A DNA stretch of 64,000 nucleotides, taken from NCBI GenBank assembly GCA_035048485.1, contig CM068592.1, positions 39,704,545 to 39,768,544 on the forward strand, read 5' to 3'. The position numbers were made by a program, and so were the translations under genes. Each line of letters begins with the position of its first letter. The stretch's first letter is position 1. The DNA is from Pteria penguin (taxonomy: Eukaryota > Mollusca > Bivalvia > Pterioida > Pteriidae). This document shows positions 53,041-62,970 of this stretch, one piece after another. The notes under the pieces were generated by a model. It was not told where the DNA came from. It worked only from the letters and a program-made list of their open reading frames with translations, and made no database searches.

Positions 53041-53214
53041 CCATAAGTATAAGCGAAAAAGTATCATTCGCTGTCACACAATTAGGAAAACTGAAAATAT
53101 AGACGTAAAAAGATAGTTTAACATTTTAAAAGTAAAATTAAGAAGTAAGAAATACAGTTTAAAAAATGCTACATGTAAAGTACGGAGTACTTGTTGCTAT
53201 AGCACTATGGTAAA

Positions 53215-53512
53215 CAAAACAACAATCCATGATAAACAATCATATACCATTGTATATAATAAAACAACAGTCCATGATATACATTTATACACCTTTGTAT
53301 ATATAAAAACAGTCTATGATAGACATTTATATGCCATTGTATGTAATGCAAACAACAGTAAATGACAGGCATTTAAAGACTATTGTATATACAATATTAA
53401 CAACAGTTCATGATATACATTCATACATCATTATGTATATTGCAAACACTAATCGATGATAAATATCCATAGGCAATTGTATACAATACAAACAACAGTC
53501 AATGCAATGTAG
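53215..53512. repeat. Decayed minisatellite, about 45 bp unit, block 1
   Basis: Units start AACARTCCATGATA and continue ACATTTATACACCATTGTAT then ATAATACAA. Starts at 53221, 53266, 53308, 53354, 53402, 53445 and 53494 give spacings of 42-49 bp. The same unit resumes after the PLE at 55340 and recurs at 58830, 59085 and 61735, so one array appears to have been split by several insertions. Confidence 0.75.
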
Positions 53513-53827
53513 AGATGATGGATAAATCCAAAGCACAAGTCCAAAAATCATAACACCAGAGGACATACAAAATCAGTGAAAATGAAAAACAAATGGAAAA
53601 TAACAAAATATGTCTACTTGAAGAGCATATGTGAACCCCTGTAGTGAAGTGAGATCAGGTGCCCGGGGAGAGTGAGCATCTCCTGCTTGCTAGCAACACC
53701 CGTCACATATACCCAGTAGAAAGAGTCAGATCGTGTAAATTCCATATGTATTTATATCTGGAGAAGTCGAAGTAGGTAACCTTCTAGTATAGAAGGTGTC
53801 AAATCTGTAAAATGATCGGAATCGGTC
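53513..53827 (-). mobile_element. 3' tail of PLE copy A
   Basis: Non-coding tail after the RT stop. It holds the conserved core (about 53640-53705) closed by ATATGTGA (53627-53634) and TCACATAT (53703-53710). It is near-identical to the isolated tails at 26.4 and 58.9 kb, so these belong to one subfamily. Confidence 0.8.
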
Positions 53828-55340
53828 TCAGTCCAGAATATCATTTAAAAGTCTGGATAACGAGATATCATATGGAGTAATAAGAGTCTCGTAACGACCA
53901 TAGAATTTCCTCAGTGACGTTGCTAGTCTAGCACATATATAACCCTGGTTGAGCAGCTTAACTGAAAGTCGCCTAGCCCTCAGAACAAAGTCACTGTAAT
54001 TTGAACATGCTCTGGAATAACGTATTAACTGAGATATGAATACGCCGTATGCGGGCGATGATGGAATGTTGCTACTTATGAAAGGAAAGTTTGCGATAGC
54101 GAAATTGAAATCGTCACGTTTGTCATAGAGTGAGGTGTTCAATTGACCATTAATGTCGAAAGACAATATAATATCTAAATACGAAGTAGAATTACTACTT
54201 TCTGTGGTTTCTTTGACCTCAAGTTCACTTGGATAGATGATGGTAAGGTAATCCGCGAATGAAGGATTATTAATTGAAAGCACGTCATCTATATATCTGT
54301 AAGTAAAATTGAAGCCAAGAGCCAATTGTTTTTTTCCTTGCGAAAGCAAAGACTGAATGAATTCAGCTTCGTATGAGTAAAGGGATATGTCAGCCAGTAG
54401 CGGAGCACAGTTAGTGCCCATTGGAATGCCGACAATTTGTTGAAAAACCTTACCTCCAAACACCACAAAAATGTTATCGATAAGAAAGTTCAACATCTGG
54501 ATGAAAGCTGTTTCAGTGTATGTATTTTTGGAATCAGAATTTTCCCTAACAAAGTAAGTTTTATCGTGGCCTATTACTATATATTTGAATTTGCAGCTTC
54601 CGTTTTTACTAGTAAATGCATTTTGAATAATTTCCGCTAATCTGTCTTTTAATTTCTGATGAGGGATCGTTGTGTAAAGAGTCGAAAAGTCAAAAGACTT
54701 GATAGAGTGAATTTTAGTAAAACTGTAAGGATCCACATTTGATTAATTCCACTTCTGGAATATACTGTTTCGCAATATCTATGAAGGCCAGATTTAATTT
54801 CTGATAATATTTTTGTGAGTAGCATCGATACAGATTTTGTGGAACACTTCAAGGAACCAGCGATAAAGCGTTGTTTGTAAGGATTTTTGTGCATTTTTGG
54901 AATGCAGTACAAATATGGAAGTTCTAAATTTAATTTATTTGAGTCAATACCAAACGTATTGAGGACAGATTTATGATTCTCAAGTACTTCCGAAACCGAA
55001 AAGTTCGTGAGAGTATAAGTAGGATTTCCTGGAGCTGAATTTAATCCTAATTCTTTCACTAGGCTGTCAAAGTAATATTTCTTACAAGTAAATGTATAAT
55101 TATTGGATGCTTTATCTGCTGGTGTAATGATATAATGTTCTTGGAGGAAGGTACGTTCTCTGACAACATCAGGATCTTTAAAAATAGATTCGAATCTGGT
55201 GTTTACAGAACATTGTAATTTTTGAATTTTTGATCTTAGCAGTACTGCAATAGATTTTATCCATTCCGAAAGAGTGTCGATCTGTACTTCCTCTCTTTTT
55301 GCCCATCGTGTGGCATATTCCTCGCAGTAGTTCATAATAA
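53828..55340 (-). pseudogene. Penelope-like element reverse transcriptase, copy A, frameshifted
   Basis: A PLE RT copies element RNA into DNA at the insertion site. Two overlapping minus-strand frames hold one RT. The N-terminal part (about 55335 to 54690) includes YIITPADKASNNYTF. The C-terminal part (54736-53828) includes FDFSTLYTTIPH (catalytic Asp region), GIPMGTNCAPLLAD, the catalytic YIDD at residues 148-151 of that frame, and the thumb-like SYLDI and YDKRDDFNF. The frame ends NDILD followed by a stop. A frameshift at about 54690-54736, just after SGINQMWIL, breaks it. The N-terminus is cut off at the decayed minisatellite near 55340, so an N-terminal endonuclease, if the family has one, is missing. 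RT signatures are clear. The element is dead as it stands, but the catalytic motif is still intact. Confidence 0.92.
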
Positions 55341-55480
55341 TAAACAACAGTTCATGATATACATTAATCAACCATTGTATATACAATACAAACCATAGTT
55401 CATGATAAACATTCATGTACCATTGTATATAATACAAACAACAGACCCTGATAAACATTCATGAGCCAATAATTGCCAAC
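55341..55480. repeat. Decayed minisatellite, about 45 bp unit, block 2
   Basis: AACAACAGTTCATGATATAC, ATTAATCAACCATTGTATAT and similar continue the block left of PLE copy A. The start of the 269-codon minus frame (residues 1-40) is translated from this array and is not RT. Confidence 0.7.
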
Positions 55481-55989
55481 CAATTTTGTTCATTAATTCT
55501 GATTCTGCTTCTGATTGGATGGCTTATTTTTAAACTGCTATTTTATTAAACAATAAAATGTCAATTTAACCGGAGGTACCGGAACTACTTATGCACAACC
55601 AGTCTCTAACGTAAAAAACAACCCTCCTTAGAATAAAAAACCGAAACTCAAAATTATTGTAGTGTTGTTTTATTTTGTATTGAAATATAAACTAGTCACA
55701 CAGTGTATTAAATGAGTAAAATACAAAATAATATTCGTCGTCTGTCGCCCCATCGGTCATCGATATATCGTCAATATTGAGCATGGCTGGATGTTCATAT
55801 TTTGATGAAACGTTGATTATTTTACAAACTGACTTCAGATTTAAAAGATATAAATTTAGGCCAAAGAAAATCTGAAGCAGAGTCAGATAATGTGAATGTG
55901 ACTTGATACTGAGTCTGAAATTCCTAATGAGTCAGGAATTGAAATATTGATGTTATAAATGGCAGAATGTGATGAAAATGACTTGACAC
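55481..55989. other. Unassigned sequence
   Basis: AT-rich with purine-rich stretches leading into the open frame at 55990. No domain recognised. Confidence 0.4.
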
Positions 55990-56367
55990 TTGCAAAGAAT
56001 CTTCTGTTCAGGTAGAAAACCAGATTTCTTAAGAGATGAAAGATTGTTCATTAGAAACCAAGATACTAAAAAAAAAAAGAATGAAAAGAAATGTATGCCA
56101 TATTATTTAAAAAGCATATGTAATATAGTCCTAGATAAGGCCCAGATGCAAGACAGAATGTCTGATGATAGCAAAACACGTGTGCAGGTAGATGAGTGTG
56201 ACTCTGAGGGTGTTTTACCTGTAAAAAGTAATAAAAGGTTTAAAAGCATGTCTGAGGGGGAGCTTGCAGATTTAGAAATAAATAATGAAAGTGTATCTAC
56301 ACAGAGAATTACAAAGTGGGGACTGAATTTATTTTCATTTCTGAAAATCAAATGCATAAAAAATTAA
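55990..56367 (+). pseudogene. Open frame with weak Crypton/DUF3504-like segment
   Basis: A 125-codon frame, lysine-rich at first. Its C-terminal part reads MSEGELADLEINNESV then STQRITKWGLNLFSFL. That pattern (an ELxDLE-type acidic helix, then STxxxTKWGLNLFxxxL) resembles the start of the core-binding domain in Crypton-derived tyrosine recombinases and ZMYM2/QRICH1-type DUF3504 proteins. No catalytic recombinase region follows; the frame stops soon after, so this is at best an exon or a remnant. The opposite-strand frame 56103-56357 is a shadow. Low certainty; a chance open frame is possible. Confidence 0.3.
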
Positions 56368-57009
56368 AAGTGTACTTATTTTTTAATTTGATACTCTGAA
56401 TAGTCAAAATCAATACAGAAAAAACACACAAACTGGTTTAAACATGGTAATAGTAATGACGATTACAGATTGGTGAAATTCACTTACTTATGTACTACAT
56501 GTTTTATACTACATGTATCATATTATTTATAACCTATAATTCAATGTTTTAAATTAAAGAAGAGCAGACATCTGACAGACATAAATTTAAGTTTGAAATT
56601 CCGCTTTTTGGACGTAAAAATAGTCATAAGAGCTTTTTAAGCTATCATTTATTCATATAGATGTGAATACATATTCCATATGATACATGTAGCCCTATCA
56701 ATATAAATATATGATAAAAATGAATACAAACATAGAATAATTTGAAAAATTGACACATTTTTAGAGAAAATCAATTTCCAATTCATAATTTTAGAATGAT
56801 ATGCACATTGTGGCAGATTATAGCCAAATAAAATTTGAAACTGTGGAGGATACGTACATTGTAAAAGACAAGGAATTTGTTAATAAATGCTCATTATCTT
56901 TTTGGGACCAAATCAAAATTCATGCCAATCATGGTCAAATCTGGAGTTTCTAGACGATAGACCAACTTAACACAAGAAAATAATTTCTAGAAATGACTTG
57001 ATTAAGTAA
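56368..57009. other. Unassigned AT-rich sequence
   Basis: No feature recognised. Confidence 0.5.
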
Positions 57010-57100
57010 AAAACGAAGAAGTACCGAAGGGTAAACCATATCTCATAGTCCAAGGAATAAAGAGGACATATCGTGTTTAGAGTCATATCCAGACAAATGT
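57010..57100 (-). mobile_element. PLE tail end fragment
   Basis: CGAAGAAGTACCGAAGGGTA, AACCATATCTCATAGTCCAA and GTCATATCCAGACAAATG match the distal tail of PLE copy B (59640-59730) and, reversed, 62890-62970. It stops abruptly where family X copy d begins, and the rest of the tail is not found on the other side. Confidence 0.7.
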
Positions 57101-57625
57101 AAGTAATTACTTTTAAAATAGAATAAGTACTTATTTTGTAAATAAAAATGTAAGTACTTACATTTATTTTACTTTAAGCACGGTTTATCATTTTGATGTC
57201 GCATATATTTGTATACCATTATGTGTTTTACAATACCTTACGTGTTTATATTTTTATGACCTCACAATATGCGATACCTGTTGACCCTTGTTCTTTACAT
57301 GGAGGATTATTTATAAATTTTTAAATGTACGTCTTTTGATTGTTCTGCTGTTACGATGAGTGGGAAAGTGGGCCCGTAAACCGGTTAACCACACCATTTG
57401 TTTGGCTTTTGTCAAATTAAATGACCGTCCTAAGTCGGTATCGTAATTGCACTGCAATCAAATATTTTTGTAATGTGTTAAATGTTCTATTATATTATTT
57501 ATATTCATGTATTGTATAGCTCCATGGTGACTTCTGCCACATAACTGAGCCGGTAATTCCTCTTTTTTCTTTTAAATGTAAATATTTACATTTAAAGTAA
57601 AATAAGTACTTACTTTAAAATCATG
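57100..57625 (+). mobile_element. Interspersed repeat family X, longest copy (d), with inverted ends
   Basis: The family body (GCACGGTTTATCATTTTGAT, GCCCGTAAACCGGTTAACCA, CCTAAGTCGGTATCGTAATT, CCATGGTGACTTCTGCCACA) is flanked by inverted AT-rich blocks. The left block contains AAGTACTTACATTTATTTTA followed by CTTTAA; the right is its inverse, TTAAAGTAAAATAAGTACTT. This suggests a non-autonomous DNA element of about 0.5 kb. The other copies lack these ends and may be truncated. No coding capacity. Confidence 0.5.
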
Positions 57626-58704
57626 AAGATCCCCAGATTCCTCAGTACAAAAATTGGTATAGTCTAACCATCCACTTTTCCTAGGAGTCTTGGATTCATT
57701 TAAATTCCCTTCCAGTTTTTGGGTATGATTCTAAGTGGGAGTATGTAACAATTGCTAATAAATATACTGAGGAGGGTTATACAACCACGAAGACGTTGCC
57801 CATAAAGATAGATCTATATCTCTATTCATCATTGAAATGGAATACATGGATTTTTTGAGTCATTATGATCCCAGTGCCTCTGCATTATTTTGTAGGTCAG
57901 AGCAGTTGATACTGTTTGGTACACATGCATACTTATATCAAAGCCACTGCTTTCAAAGTTTATGAGCGACAGATTCCAATATGCAAACATTCACTGCCCA
58001 CATTGTTTGGGCCACAGCAACAATAATGTTCACGATACTCATGTCCGGTCATAGAAAGGAAACATGAATAGGGTCCAATAGTCGAAACTGGTCAGAGGAG
58101 CAAAAACAAGAAATGAGTGATATACTGGCAGATGTTGAACAAAAATTCAGGTTTGGTCTCATTGTTACCTTCTAGACAGGCTCTAGATCCTCGAATTATA
58201 TTGTCAAGTCAGGCAGGTGCCCCTCCCCTCCTCTGACGGTAAAAACTCCAGCAGCTCTCGTTCCATTTTTATCCACATCAGACAACTTGCATGGGTTTCT
58301 CGAATTCTATGACAAGTTTATCTTCTGCACAGGGTATTCTGACAAATTTCTCTTGCAGTAATTGTCAAATTTCCTTTGTTATTTGGAAAATTAGCGAGTA
58401 ATTTTTCGATGTCATCAACGATGTCAGTCATGCTTGTTGTTTTGAGTGCCGCATGAATATGAAAAAAATGAAATCGTCATGTTATTGATAAATTGTAATT
58501 CTGTGTTAACATGATATCTATTGTTGATGAATTGTCATCAGAATATCATTAAAATTAAATAAACAGTTTAAGAATTCAATTTGTGTTCAACTCATTATTT
58601 AAAGAATTACTTTTTATATAATCTGCATGCAAATAGGTCCAGGGACTTCCCTAGCAGGTCAAAGAGGTAGTGGCGCCAAGAGGAAATTATTTCAAATAGC
58701 TGGT
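57626..58704. other. Unassigned sequence, about 1.1 kb
   Basis: Mixed-composition sequence with no open frame of note. Some stretches (57660-57850 and 58030-58240) look less AT-biased and could be decayed transposon coding sequence, but I cannot name a family. Confidence 0.4.
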
Positions 58705-58825
58705 AATTATAAGAATTGAATGTTTATTCTTGTAATTTTATTGGAGTATAAAATGTCAGTTGACGCATTACAAATTGTGTAAAACCGAGTAGCGTTACGA
58801 AGTAAACATTCAATTCTCAATTATA
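58705..58825. mobile_element. 121-bp hairpin MITE
   Basis: The left end AATTATAAGAATTGAATGTTT and the right end AAACATTCAATTCTCAATTAT are inverted copies with about two mismatches. The interior (CAGTTGACGCATTAC, CGAGTAGCGTTACGAA) has no coding capacity. Typical size and layout of a MITE. Confidence 0.65.
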
Positions 58826-58880
58826 TATAAAATAAACAACAGACCATGATAAACATTCATAGACCATTGACTCTTTCTAC
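58826..58880. repeat. Decayed minisatellite, about 45 bp unit, block 3
   Basis: One unit, AACAACAGACCATGATAAAC then ATTCATAGACCATTG, directly left of a PLE tail. The next block begins directly right of that tail. Confidence 0.6.
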
Positions 58881-59085
58881 TGGGTATATGTGACGGGTGT
58901 TGCTAGCAAGCAGGAGATGCTCACTCTCCCCGCGCACCTGATCTCACTCCATCACAGGGGTTCACATATGCTCTTCAAGTAGACATATTTTGTTATTTTT
59001 CACTTGTGTTTCATTTTCACTGATTTTGTATGTCCTCTGGTTTCATGATTTTTAGACATATTGTTTGGATTTATCCATCATCTAT
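58872..59085 (+). mobile_element. PLE 3'-tail fragment inserted in the 45-bp array
   Basis: Plus-strand copy of the tail seen at 53.5 and 26.4 kb, running from CTCTTTCTACTGGGTATATG to GGATTTATCCATCATCTA. The outer stem arms ATATGTGA (58886-58893) and TCACATAT (58962-58969) pair perfectly. Array units flank both sides. No RT is present, so it is an extreme 5' truncation. Confidence 0.8.
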
Positions 59086-59275
59086 ACATACAAACAACAG
59101 TTCATGATTATTATACATAGCACACACAACTTACTATGATGGACACTTGTGTATTGTACAAACAATAGAGGCTCATATTAGGCATTCAGTGTATAATGTA
59201 CACCAAACAACAGTCCATGATACACATTTATGGACCTTTGTATATGGTACATACTACAACAGTCCTAATAAATTC
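59086..59275. repeat. Decayed minisatellite, about 45 bp unit, block 4
   Basis: AACAACAGTTCATGATTATT, AACAGTCCATGATACACATT, then TATGGACCTTTGTATATGGT and further units. It abuts the truncated endonuclease fragment on its right. Confidence 0.65.
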
Positions 59276-59497
59276 AAAGTCCTTTTCATCGTGGTCTGAG
59301 AATTGTCTCGTAATTGGCTTGTCTATTTGTAATTTGATTTCCCGCTTATGTTCTCTCGTTATTTCTTTAAGTGTCCGTTCGGATTCTCGTACATATACCC
59401 TTTGATTACATTGTTTACATATTAAGGCGCAGTATAGATTACGGTCCCTACAGCTTGCATCTCCTACCACAGTGTAACATGACATAATAGACGCCAA
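59228..59497 (-). pseudogene. GIY-YIG-like endonuclease fragment of a PLE
   Basis: GIY-YIG nucleases in PLEs nick target DNA. The frame contains LYCALICKQC (degenerate GIY strand with C27 and C30), RVYVRESERTLKEITREH (YIG strand, where the usual Gly is Arg, then the Arg/His helix with H50) and PITRQFSDHDEKDFEF (H69). This matches the usual layout VYLIxCxxCxxxYVGE...RxxEH...SxHF. Two Cys and two His suggest the zinc-binding motif reported in PLE endonucleases. The YVRE change and the truncation at the minisatellite near 59275 mean it is a remnant; the last dozen residues are read from array sequence. It lies downstream of the tail of PLE copy B in the same orientation, not fused to the RT C-terminus. 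Confidence 0.65.
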
Positions 59498-59629
59498 ATG
59501 AAAAAGATGTTACATCTTTGGCGGTATTAACAAGGACGTACGGAGAAAATAAGGACTTCCGAATTATAAATGAGGACAAATGGATATAGATATCAGATAC
59601 TAGACTTCCGAACGGCTGTAATGTTAAAT

Positions 59630-60136
59630 CAAGTAAAACACGGAGAAGTACCGAAGGGTAAACCATATCTCATACTCCATGGAATAAAAGGACAATATCG
59701 TGTATAGTGTCATATTCAGACAAATGAGAACCCCAATAAAATCGAGGTGAACCCAGGTGACCGGGAGGTAAGCGTCCCCTGGTTGCATACAACACCCGTC
59801 GCAAAAGTTCTGCAACAACCTTTCATGTTGAGGAGTTAATACATAAATATACACGCACAAACACATGAAGGAGACAAGAACACGAAGCCAAATTTTCCCA
59901 TTCAAGGCATGAAACTCTGTCTGACTGAAATCCTGGTGTCGGAAACGTACGTAAACAAATGTCTGTATATTTATACGCATGATGTCAAATCAAGTATAGT
60001 CAAAAAGATGGTTATTTTGTATGGCCATGTCCTAAAATATCGGTTAACATTCTTGAAAGAGGAATCTGAAATGGCGCTAGATCCCTATATCGACCATAGA
60101 ACTCCCTCAGTGACAATTTCAAACGTTCCTCAATAT
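59630..60136 (-). pseudogene. PLE copy B: RT C-terminal end and 3' tail
   Basis: The RT end (60136-60012 on the minus strand) reads LREFYGRYRDLAPFQI then PLSRMLTDILGHGHTK and a stop. It is followed by a tail of about 370 bp with the conserved core at about 59740-59800 (GAGGTGAACCCAGGTGACCG, GGTAAGCGTCCCCTG). The upstream part of the same RT copy is displaced to 61207-61540 by the TIR element 60138-61206. Joining the two sides across one TA restores continuous homology, which confirms the insertion. Frames at 59448-59666 and 59624-59980 over the tail are not genes. Confidence 0.85.
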
Positions 60137-60137
60137 A

Positions 60138-61206
60138 CTGTTGGGTGCAGTCCTAACCTTACATAAAGTGCACTTCAAGTTAACTTTATGACTGCTTTTC
60201 AAGTTTACTTGGCGACAACAGAGTAAACTTGGAATTAAGTTTAGTAGTAAACTTGATTCCAAGTTCAGTACTAAACTCGATTCCAAGTTTACTCCAAGTG
60301 TACTTCAAGTTTAGTTTACTTTCTATATACATGTGCATTTACTATATTTTTCTATTAAATATATATATATATATATAAGCACTAAAAAGGAAATTGTAAC
60401 AACATTCACTATTCATAAGTATCGAATCAACCTCAATGAAGGTTAATGCAAATCGGTCGAGAAAAAGGGGTCAATATAAAACCACAGGTAAGCGATAACG
60501 ATACTAAAACAATTAAAACATTGCCAGATTTTCGAAGCAATCTGCTTCCTCTTCAGGACACACACATACAAACACTTACATAAATATAAAGACACGAAAA
60601 GAAAGATAGAAAATATATACAAAGCACTATTCTAATAAAAACTGGTTTCTTGAATAGGCTACATAATGAACGTTTCACTATGCGCTATCTAATAGGAAAT
60701 GAGCCAAACACAAGCTAACAGCTTGCTTACAGGTCAAGTGGCGCCCCCTAAAATGTATTTGCATTGACCTACTGGAGGTAATTAGACTAGGTGATAAGAA
60801 GTTATAGATAGAAGGACAAAAAAAAAACAAATAACAGAAGTAAATGGGAGTGAAAAACAAATAAGTGGTAAAATAAATACCAATAAAATTACAAAAAAAT
60901 ACTGTCAAGATAAGTGGTAATATTGGATGACCAGTTACATGACTCGTATATATATAATATGCAATTGTACAAAATACGACAATTATTTCTATCGTGTTAT
61001 ACGAAACTGGATTATTCTAATAAACAAACGTGAAAAGTAAACTTCGTGTCATGTGATAGTAAACTTGAAGACGGAATTACTTTAAAGTAAACTTAATATC
61101 AAGTGCACTTAACTAAATTTTATGACTGGTATTCAGGACGAAAAACTAAACTTAAAGTGCACTTGCCAAGTGTACTTGAATGTAAGGTTAGGACTGCATC
61201 CAACTG
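60138..61206. mobile_element. Non-autonomous TIR element with TA duplication (Tc1/mariner-like), 1069 bp
   Basis: The ends read inward CTGTTGGGTGCAGTCCTAAC and CAGTTGGATGCAGTCCTAAC, continuing CTTACAT on both sides. TA is duplicated at 60136-60137 and 61207-61208, as for Tc1/mariner-class elements. Inside each end, inverted subterminal regions are rich in AAGTTTACTT/AAGTGCACTT words (60160-60330 and about 61020-61170). The middle contains a short TA run near 60360 and unrelated sequence, including GATTTTCGAAGCAATCTGCT near 60529; this may be a second nested insertion. No transposase frame. The target is the PLE copy B RT, so this insertion is the younger event. Confidence 0.85.
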
Positions 61207-61540
61207 TATCCTTGTGAGAGCCTCGTGAAGACGCCATATGCGGGAGAGGAAGGTATGTTGCTACTCAGAAAAGGGATTTGGTAATAATGAAATTGAAATC
61301 GTCACGTTTGTGATATAGAGAGGTTACTAATGAACCATCGTCACTAACTGATAGGAGAATATCGAGGTATGAATTATTAGATGCGTTCTTTGTTGTATCT
61401 TTTATCTCGAGTTCGTTTGGATATATGATGTTGAGGTGATCCTTAAATACGGGGTTGTTAATCGACAAAATTATAAGACTTATCTATTGGTGTACTTGTA
61501 ATGTAATATCAATTTTTGCGAACATTCTATTATTATCATT
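61207..61540 (-). pseudogene. PLE copy B: RT internal fragment
   Basis: The minus-strand frame 61468-61265 contains NNPVFKDHLNIIYPNELEIK and NSYLDILLSVSDDGSL and YHKRDDFNFI, the region just after the catalytic site. It then shifts frame and continues LSSNIPSSPAYGVF before joining RLSQGY, so about 25-30 residues are deleted. Upstream, at about 61470-61490, the YIDD region is scrambled (IDK then a frameshift). Homology fades by about 61540. Confidence 0.8.
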
Positions 61541-61734
61541 TCAATGGTTAGATGTGATGTCATTCTCTTATATGTACTAGGGTATTGGTTATTGATGCTA
61601 AATGTTTCTACTAGTTGACATGGATTGTACATAGACAGACAGTTTGCCATTAAATCATTTGCAAAAGGTCAGGTGGTCGTAATTTTGTGAAATTTGAGTG
61701 CGTTTTGTTATTTATGTTGCGGACATATATCTCA
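61541..61734. other. Unassigned sequence
   Basis: No feature recognised; possibly decayed PLE. Confidence 0.4.
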
Positions 61735-62165
61735 TACAACAACAGTCTATGACATCAATAGATTATTGTATATGGTACAAACAACAAACGTTCCTATTGT
61801 ACATTTATAGACCATTATATATTGAACATTCATGGTCTATTATATAAACACAACAACAGTCTATGATGGTCATCAATAGACAATTTTATATGGTACAAAC
61901 TACGTAACTTCCTATTAGACATTTAAAGACTATTATCTTTTGGACATTCATGGACTATTGTATAGACGCAACATAGCGGCAACAACCGTCCATGATGTAA
62001 ATTTATCAATTTTTGTATATGGCACAAAGAACAGCTGTTCATAATAGACATTTATTAACCTTTTTATCTTGTACATATAATAACAGTTTATGATGGACAT
62101 TAATGGGCCATTTTATATGATACTCAAAATAATCATCCTAATAAACGTTCCTGATCATGTATTTT
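61735..62165. repeat. Decayed minisatellite, about 45 bp unit, block 5
   Basis: Units such as ACAACAGTCTATGACATCAA, ACAACAGTCTATGATGGTCA and ATAACAGTTTATGATGGACA recur with GGACTATTGTATA-type centres. They are strongly diverged. The array stops before the plus-strand RT remnant. Confidence 0.65.
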
Positions 62166-62241
62166 ATTATTTTCAGTTATTATCCCTTTATCCATGTGAG
62201 AAAGTAACATTCTACGCTGAAACATATTGGATTCGTCGTAA

Positions 62242-62502
62242 GACCTCTCTTTTCTGGGTAGCAACATACCTATCTCTCCCACATATGGCGTCTTCATTTC
62301 ACAACTTATACGCTATGGCAGGGTATGCTCTAAATACGAAAATTTCGTACTGAGAGCGAGGCATCTTGCCACGAAACTACTCTCACAAGGATATATTGAG
62401 GAAAGTTTAATATTGTCACTGAGGAAGTTCTATGGTCAGATTCCTATTTTAAGAATGTTAACCGACATTTGGGGACCTGGCCATACAAACCAAATATTTT
62501 AA
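62242..62502 (+). pseudogene. PLE copy C: RT C-terminal remnant
   Basis: A plus-strand frame of 86 codons without a start, opening directly after a stop. It contains DLSFLGSNIPISPTYGVF, ISQLIRYGRVCSKYENFVL, RARHLATKLLSQGYIE and LSLRKFYG, then QIPILRMLTDIWGPGHTN and a stop at 62500-62502. Compared with copy B about 10 residues are missing after FYG. It covers exactly the segment deleted in copy B. The 87-codon frame at 62090-62353 is another frame over the same region. Confidence 0.85.

Positions 62503-62970
<468 letters not shown>

Noticed and set aside
53640..53705. Hammerhead ribozyme within the PLE tail core
   Set aside because: No CUGANGA/GAAA pair in the right order is visible on either strand; the conserved fold appears to be something else.
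54640..54670. Hammerhead ribozyme suggested by CTGATGAG on the plus strand
   Set aside because: It is the complement of the conserved RT residues PHQK and has no paired stem II or GAAA partner.
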